Of a DNA stretch of 39,730 nucleotides, positions 34,636-39,730 are shown piece by piece (position 1 is the first letter of the stretch; each line of letters begins with the position of its first letter). The notes below the pieces were generated by a model. It was not told the DNA's origin. It did no database searches and saw nothing but the letters and a program-made list of their open reading frames with translations. Position numbers and translations under genes: made by a program. This DNA is from DAOMOD01 sp964526035 (lineage in GTDB: Bacteria > Pseudomonadota > Gammaproteobacteria > Xanthomonadales > BPKI01), in contig CAZGKE010000013.1 of assembly GCA_964526035.1 (NCBI GenBank), forward strand, positions 1-39,730, written 5' to 3'.

Positions 34636-34639
<4 letters not shown>
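33614..34639 (-). CDS. cydB: Cytochrome bd-type ubiquinol oxidase subunit II
   Basis: A 341-residue inner-membrane protein with about eight or nine spans. The conserved start is LAYVVLDGFDLGVGILFP, followed by RMIDSIGPFWDANETWLV. CydB pairs with CydA to form the bd-type quinol oxidase, which reduces oxygen to water with high affinity without pumping protons. ATG 34637-34639 overlaps the cydA stop codon by four bases (ATGA) and has GGGAGG upstream. Together with the short-Q-loop CydA it probably forms a cyanide-insensitive-type enzyme (cioB is a synonym). It is the last gene of the operon. Confidence 0.95.
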
Positions 34640-36038
<1,399 letters not shown>

Positions 36039-36039
<1 letters not shown>

Positions 36040-36587
36040 CACGACACCTCCGTGGCCCCGGGCAGGGCGGCGCGGGTTTCGGGCAGATGCTGGTCGCCGG
36101 CCTTGCCCTCCGACAGCAGGACGCGCCATACGCGCACCGCAAGCGACCAAGGCTTGATCTCCACGGGCAGCCCCAGGTTGAACTGCGCCAGGGCCAGCGC
36201 ATCCTCGACCAGGGCGTCGTGCAGCGGCCGGAACAGCAGCGGCCAGCTCAGCCTGGCCATGCCGCGCGTGCGCATGACCAGCAGGTGACGGAGGATGCAG
36301 GAGGCGTCGCCGGTCCCTTCCACCTCGAGCGCATGGTATCCATCGAATCCTTCCGGGCTCTCGAAGCGAAAGCGCACGCTGCGACCCGGGACATGGTCCT
36401 CGACCACATAGCGAATCGGCCCGTGCCCGCCGCGTGAGCCGACCGCCAGACCGCGATGCAGGCGCATCGCCGGCCAGTTGTGCTGCGGCCACAGGGCATC
36501 GTCGGGACCGCCGAGACCGTCGAGCAGCACGCCGACCCGCGCTGCCGCGACTGGCAACTTGCGCTGGTGGACGTTGCGTACGTTCAC
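36039..36587 (-). CDS. SRPBCC-fold protein of the oxidase operon
   Basis: A 182-residue protein starting VNVRNVHQRKLPVAAARVGVLLDGLG, with GPIRYVVEDHVPGRSVRFRFE, FDGYHALEVEG and CILRHLLVMRTRG. This resembles a START/SRPBCC ligand-binding fold (polyketide-cyclase-like), and it ends in a basic helix-rich tail (SLAVRVWRVLL). No signal peptide or membrane span is clear. The start is GTG 36585-36587, overlapping the regulator's stop by four bases (GTGA), and the stop shares one base with the cydA start. Its place between regulator and oxidase suggests a role in oxidase assembly, quinone or lipid handling, or ligand sensing, but this is inference. Confidence 0.7.
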
Positions 36588-37150
36588 GATGCGCTCTCCG
36601 CGCCGGACTTGGCCGGCAGCAGGCGGTCCTTCAGCTCCAGCAGGCGCACCACCCGGGTACCGAGCGCCATCAGCGCCGACAGCGTCTCCGGCGGCAGGTC
36701 GCGGATCTTCTCGAACCATTCGGTCATCCGTTCCATCACGGCGTACATTTCGCCCATGCGCTGCTGGGCGTGGCGCTCCTCGCTGGAGCCGGGCTGCTCG
36801 AGCAGGGCATCGCGCAGCATCGACAGGGTCGGCTCGACCTCGCGGCGCTGGCGTTCCGCCGCCAGCGTCCTGAAGATGGTCCAGACATCGTCGGGTGCGC
36901 GAAACCACTCGCGGCGATCGCCCGGGCGATGTTCAAGGCGCACCAGTCGCCACGCCTGCAGCTCTTTCAGTCCCATGCTTACATTGGAGCGCGACATGCC
37001 GAGCCGTTCGGTGATGTCATCGGCGTTCAGCGGTTCGGCGGATACGAACAGCAGCGCGTAGATCTGGCCCACGGTGCGATTGATGCCCCAGCGGCTGCCC
37101 ATCTCGCCGAAATGGAGCACGAAGGCCTGGATCAGGGGAGACAGGTTCAT
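36584..37150 (-). CDS. GbsR/MarR-type transcriptional regulator
   Basis: A 188-residue winged-helix protein. The N-terminus (LIQAFVLHFGEMGSRWGINRTVGQIYALLF) and the DNA-binding part (LNADDITERLGMSRSNVSMGLKEL) are typical of the GbsR/MarR subgroup. The long C-terminal helices (MGEMYAVMERMTEWFEKIRDL) probably dimerise and sense a ligand. Being first in gbsR-SRPBCC-cydAB, it likely regulates the operon and itself through palindromes just upstream of its start. The ligand is unknown; membrane stress, quinone or respiratory signals are guesses. The start ATG 37148-37150 has no evident ribosome binding site. Confidence 0.85.
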   Translation of the reverse strand: MNLSPLIQAFVLHFGEMGSRWGINRTVGQIYALLFVSAEPLNADDITERLGMSRSNVSMGLKELQAWRLVRLEHRPGDRREWFRAPDDVWTIFRTLAAERQRREVEPTLSMLRDALLEQPGSSEERHAQQRMGEMYAVMERMTEWFEKIRDLPPETLSALMALGTRVVRLLELKDRLLPAKSGAESAS

Positions 37151-37188
37151 TGACTTCAGTCATTTCAGTAATGTCTGAAATTATTGTA
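37151..37188 (-). promoter_or_regulatory. Operator/promoter of the regulator-cydAB operon
   Basis: Two palindromes abut the regulator start: TGACT-TC-AGTCA (37151-37162) and TTTCAG-N6-CTGAAA (37163-37180). On the minus strand TACAAT (37183-37188) matches a -10 box at five of six positions. Transcription would begin near 37176, so a protein bound to either palindrome would block it. Confidence 0.55.
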
Positions 37189-37206
37189 GTCAAAAGACCG
37201 TGCTGC

Positions 37207-37261
37207 GGGGTGAAGGGGTGGAGAAGGGAGGGGAGCAGGGAGGAGGGCGTAGGGACTGGGG
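37207..37261 (+). other. Polypurine G-rich tract
   Basis: Eight runs of three or more G fall within 55 bases (37207-10, 37215-18, 37226-28, 37230-33, 37238-40, 37245-47, 37252-54, 37258-61). The tract could form G-quadruplexes on the plus strand, just upstream of the cyd operon promoter. Confidence 0.6.
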
Positions 37262-37266
37262 ATGGT

Positions 37267-37319
37267 TTCGGGCGCAGCCCGACATTGGCTGCCCAACAGC
37301 CGAACGGCCTCAGCCGCGA
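37267..37319. repeat. Direct repeat, family D, copy 1
   Basis: TTCGGGCGCAGCCCGAC, a 13-base variable part, CAGCCGAACGGC, then AGCCGCGA. The same order recurs at 37478-37529. TTCGGG...CCGAA also makes each copy partly palindromic. Confidence 0.8.
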
Positions 37320-37385
37320 CGGTTCCTCATTTTCGATGCAATGCGCGGGTCGGGGCGAGGCCCGTCCTGCAAGCGCCAGGCCCTG

Positions 37386-37408
37386 TAGGAGCGCACCCGT
37401 GCGCGACC
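37386..37408. repeat. Family A repeat, solitary arm
   Basis: TAGGAG plus GCGCACCCGTGCGC plus GACC; identical over 22 bases to the complement of the right arm at 594-615. Confidence 0.75.
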
Positions 37409-37440
37409 GTCCCCTCGTTTCGATGAGTTGCCCTTGTCGG

Positions 37441-37458
37441 GGCTGAGGCCCCTCCTGC
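37441..37458. repeat. Family B repeat, solitary arm
   Basis: GGCTGAGGCCCCTCCTGC matches the arm at 8337-8354 over its first 15 bases. Confidence 0.65.
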
Positions 37459-37477
37459 AACAGCCGAGCCCTGCAGG

Positions 37478-37529
37478 TTCGGGCGCAGCCCGACGTAGCC
37501 AGGCAGCAGCCGAACGGCGAAAGCCGCGA
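37478..37529. repeat. Direct repeat, family D, copy 2
   Basis: Second copy of the 37267-37319 element. It ends immediately before the stop codon of the S1/P1 nuclease gene (37530-37532). Confidence 0.8.
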
Positions 37530-38417
37530 TCAGCGCTGGGTCATGGGCGCGGGCTGCAATCCTCGCTGCACCTGCCCAACATCGGGCTCCACATCAGGTG
37601 CTGCGGATCCCGCAGCGGTCCCGAGCACCGCATCCAGCAGCGCCGCCAGCCGTGCGCCGGCCAGCAGCACGCGCGCTTCGGCGTGCGGACGCATGCGCTC
37701 CAGGTAGGCGCGATTGAGGCGACCCTGGCGACGCGGGTAGAGATCGAGTTCGGCGATCATCCGGCAGGATTCCTCGGCCCACGCCGCGGCTGCGCCGGCG
37801 TGCCAGGCGACTGCCGCGGGGGCCTCGCGCGCCCGCAGCGCGTCCACGTATTCCGCTTCGGTCAGCCCGGCCGCTTCAAACACCAGCCGATCCCACACCG
37901 CGTGCAGGTTGGTACCCTGGCCGATGTAGTTCAGCTGGAACAGGTTGCCGCCCCGGTCGTCACCGAAGCCGGCGTGCAGCGGCTGGTGGATGTCGCCGAC
38001 CAGATGCACCACCCACTTCAATGCCTCTCGTCGTTGATCGGGCGGTCGCCCACGGTCACCGAGGATCGCCGCCTGCCGGTTCAGCGCTTCGATGATGCAG
38101 GCCCCATCGACGCAGTCCCGCTGCCGTCGATAGCGGCAGGCGCAATCGCGGGGAAAGTTGACGTAGTGCCAGGGGGCGGTGCCCTCGAATCGCGGGTCGT
38201 CGCCGGCGCGCACATCGTCGGCCCAGGTGGATACGGCGGCGAGCGTTGGCTGCGGCTCGCCCTCAAGCAGGTGCAGAACGGCGCTGCGGGTCGGTTCGGC
38301 AAGCGAAGCGTCGGCCAGATCGCCGACCATGCGGTGCGCCAGCCCGCCGAAACCTGCAGTGGGCCCACACACCGCCAGACACAGCGCCACGACCAGGAAG
38401 CGGAGGAATGTATCCAT
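37530..38417 (-). CDS. S1/P1 family nuclease
   Basis: A 295-residue exported zinc-dependent nuclease. The signal peptide is MDTFLRFLVVALCLAVCGPT. The mature start FGGLAHRMVGDLAD corresponds to the usual WGxxGH start, with Phe in place of the near-invariant Trp. Other zinc-site segments are STWADDVR, WHYVNFP, HLVGDIHQPLHAG with GDDRGGN, and NLHAVWD. This family cleaves single-stranded DNA and RNA, using three zinc ions at a site built partly from the mature N-terminus. AGGAG precedes ATG 38415-38417. The tail after about residue 270 is low-complexity, and its end abuts a family D repeat. Confidence 0.88.
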   Translation of the reverse strand: MDTFLRFLVVALCLAVCGPTAGFGGLAHRMVGDLADASLAEPTRSAVLHLLEGEPQPTLAAVSTWADDVRAGDDPRFEGTAPWHYVNFPRDCACRYRRQRDCVDGACIIEALNRQAAILGDRGRPPDQRREALKWVVHLVGDIHQPLHAGFGDDRGGNLFQLNYIGQGTNLHAVWDRLVFEAAGLTEAEYVDALRAREAPAAVAWHAGAAAAWAEESCRMIAELDLYPRRQGRLNRAYLERMRPHAEARVLLAGARLAALLDAVLGTAAGSAAPDVEPDVGQVQRGLQPAPMTQR

Positions 38418-38474
38418 CACTACATGTTCTCCTGTTCTGCGCAGGCGCGCCGCCGCCGCCGTCATTCGAGCAGG

Positions 38475-38480
38475 TAGAAT
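38475..38480 (+). promoter_or_regulatory. Possible -10 box of the GAPDH gene
   Basis: TAGAAT matches the sigma-70 -10 at five of six positions, 41 bases before the ATG. No -35 match is seen. Confidence 0.3.
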
Positions 38481-38520
38481 ACGCGGCTTTCCTCAGCCCG
38501 TCCGAGAAGGAGCCCCCACC

Positions 38521-39534
38521 ATGACCATCAAGGTCGCCATCAACGGCTACGGCCGCATCGGTCGCAACGTCATGCGCGCGCTGTACGAGTACGGCCGCAA
38601 TGACGAGATCCGCATCGTTGCGGTCAACGACCTCGGCGACGCCGAAACCAATGCCCACCTGACCCAGTACGACACCGCCCACGGCAGGTTCGCGGGCACG
38701 GTCGAGGTGGACGGCGGCGATCTGATGGTGAACGGTGACCGCGTCAAGGTGCTGGCGCAGCGCGATCCTTCCAAGCTGCCGTGGGGCGACATGGGTGTCG
38801 ATGTGGTGCTGGAGTGCACAGGCTTGTTCACCACCAAGGAGAAAGCCGGCGCGCACATCAGCGGCGGTGCGAAGAAGGTGATCATTTCCGCACCGGGCGG
38901 CAAGGACGTCGACGGAACCTTCGTCTATGGCGTCAATCATGACCGGCTGAGGGCCACGGACACGGTCATCTCCAACGCCTCCTGCACCACCAACTGCCTG
39001 GCGCCGCTGGCCAGCGTCCTGCATGGCAGAATCGGCATCGTGCACGGCCTGATGACCACCATCCACGCCTACACCAACGACCAGGTGCTGACCGACGTAT
39101 TCCACAGCGACCTGCGTCGCGCGCGTTCCGCAACGATGAGCCAGATCCCCACCAAGACCGGCGCCGCCGCCGCGGTCGGACTGGTGCTGCCCGAGCTCAA
39201 CGGCAAGCTCGACGGCTTCGCCATGCGCGTACCCACCATCAACGTGTCGGTGGTCGACCTGACCTTCGTCGCAGCGCGCGCCACCAGCAAGGACGAAATC
39301 GACAGCGTGGTGCGCGAAGCCGCCGAAGGGAGCCTGAAGGACATCCTCGGCATCAACACCCGGCCGCTGGTGTCGGTCGACTTCAACCATGACCCGCGCA
39401 GCTCGGTCTACGACGCCACCCAGACCCGGGTGATGGGCGGCACCCTGGTCAAGGTGCTGGCCTGGTACGACAACGAATGGGGTTTCTCCAACCGCATGCT
39501 CGACATGACCGCGGCGTTCATGGCGGCGAAATAG
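38521..39534 (+). CDS. gap: Glyceraldehyde-3-phosphate dehydrogenase, type I
   Basis: A 337-residue cytoplasmic glycolytic/gluconeogenic enzyme converting glyceraldehyde-3-phosphate, NAD and phosphate to 1,3-bisphosphoglycerate. The Rossmann motif is INGYGRIGRNVMRAL. VNDLGD places Asp at the NAD-selecting position. The catalytic Cys is in SNASCTTNCLAPL, with the partner His in HAYTNDQ. WYDNEWGFSNRMLDM ends the C-terminal domain. AAGGAG lies upstream of ATG 38521. A family C hairpin repeat follows 24 bases after the stop. Confidence 0.97.
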   Translation: MTIKVAINGYGRIGRNVMRALYEYGRNDEIRIVAVNDLGDAETNAHLTQYDTAHGRFAGTVEVDGGDLMVNGDRVKVLAQRDPSKLPWGDMGVDVVLECTGLFTTKEKAGAHISGGAKKVIISAPGGKDVDGTFVYGVNHDRLRATDTVISNASCTTNCLAPLASVLHGRIGIVHGLMTTIHAYTNDQVLTDVFHSDLRRARSATMSQIPTKTGAAAAVGLVLPELNGKLDGFAMRVPTINVSVVDLTFVAARATSKDEIDSVVREAAEGSLKDILGINTRPLVSVDFNHDPRSSVYDATQTRVMGGTLVKVLAWYDNEWGFSNRMLDMTAAFMAAK

Positions 39535-39558
39535 CCGCAAGAAGACAGATGCGACGAC

Positions 39559-39636
39559 GTCCGCGAAGGACGCAAAGGACGCGAAGAAGAGAAGAGCGAA
39601 AACAACGAGCGGCTGTTCTTTGCGTCCTTTGCGGAC
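39559..39636. repeat. Dispersed hairpin repeat, family C, copy 2
   Basis: The left arm GTCCGCGAAGGACGCAAA (39559-39576) and right arm TTTGCGTCCTTTGCGGAC (39619-39636) are complementary except for one base. The 3' part GCGGACCCATGCTCTT (39631-39646) is identical to 8218-8233. Confidence 0.75.
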
Positions 39637-39676
39637 CCATGCTCTTGCTTGGCGTCCGACCTGGTCGGTGCGTCGC

Positions 39677-39730
39677 TCAGCGCTGCGGCAGGATTGCCTG
39701 CAGCGCCGTACGCGCGGCGGCGAAGGAAAA
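39677..39730 (-). CDS. C-terminal tail of an unidentified protein
   Basis: The frame is open from the window edge to the TGA at 39677-39679 and encodes 17 residues, FSFAAARTALQAILPQR. The Ala/Leu-rich helix-like end fits a real C-terminus, but it is too short to identify. Confidence 0.35.
   Translation of the reverse strand, partial: FSFAAARTALQAILPQR

Noticed and set aside
38263..39540. 425-codon open frame opposite gap
   Set aside because: It covers the highly conserved GAPDH gene in reverse and runs into the nuclease gene.

Overview
The window is high-GC DNA from a gammaproteobacterium, most likely of the Xanthomonadales (Lysobacterales), in the Lysobacter/Rhodanobacter/Dokdonella neighbourhood. 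This rests on the gene set (HrpA, a synthetase-only RelA, Hsp33, MtgA, a TIGR03032 protein, several xanthomonad-type secreted hypotheticals, many TonB-receptor-like C-termini) and on short GC-rich palindromic repeats between genes. It is a draft scaffold: three runs of exactly 100 N (4247-4346, 21851-21950, 24566-24665) each break a gene. I see no tRNA, rRNA, CRISPR array, insertion sequence or prophage.

Layout. 1-4.8 kb: the end of a TonB-dependent receptor, a TIGR03032 protein, two adjacent 2OG-Fe(II) oxygenases (one fused to TPRs) and a small gap-broken outer-membrane protein. 5.1-8.1 kb: a GAF-GAF-GGDEF-EAL cyclic-di-GMP enzyme. 8.4-10.1 kb: divergent hslO and mtgA. 10.0-11.9 kb: an arsenic-resistance operon arsR-arsC-acr3 with a clear operator. 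12-14.9 kb: a polyprenyl-phosphate-type glycosyltransferase, a CBS-pair protein, an ECF-like sigma factor with a putative membrane anti-sigma partner, and an FmdB zinc-ribbon protein. 14.9-15.46 kb: a non-coding region with what look like two tandem cyclic-di-GMP-I (GEMM-I) aptamers and an intrinsic terminator. 15.5-19.9 kb: dps and hrpA, divergent. 19.8-22.3 kb: two secreted proteins. 22.5-27.2 kb: relA (3' end lost in a gap) and a membrane Ser/Thr kinase. 27.3-31.3 kb: a secreted LolA-like protein and a large secreted beta-propeller protein. 31.3-33.3 kb: an acetyl-CoA hydrolase/transferase. 33.6-37.15 kb: a tightly coupled operon gbsR-like regulator, SRPBCC protein, cydA, cydB (bd-type, cyanide-insensitive-like oxidase). 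37.5-39.5 kb: an S1/P1 nuclease and glyceraldehyde-3-phosphate dehydrogenase. 39.68-39.73 kb: the tail of another gene.

Most notable is the RNA at about 15.0-15.46 kb. The second aptamer matches GEMM-I closely, including a 6-bp hairpin with a GNRA loop and the conserved GCAAAGCC core. Its last strand, GGCCGCCG, is perfectly complementary to the 5' arm of the terminator, as expected for a terminator/antiterminator switch. Yet no protein gene lies downstream in sense: read-through would run antisense through dps and then reach hrpA. It may therefore be a riboswitch-controlled non-coding or antisense RNA. The 5.1 kb cyclic-di-GMP enzyme shows that the genome handles the presumed ligand.
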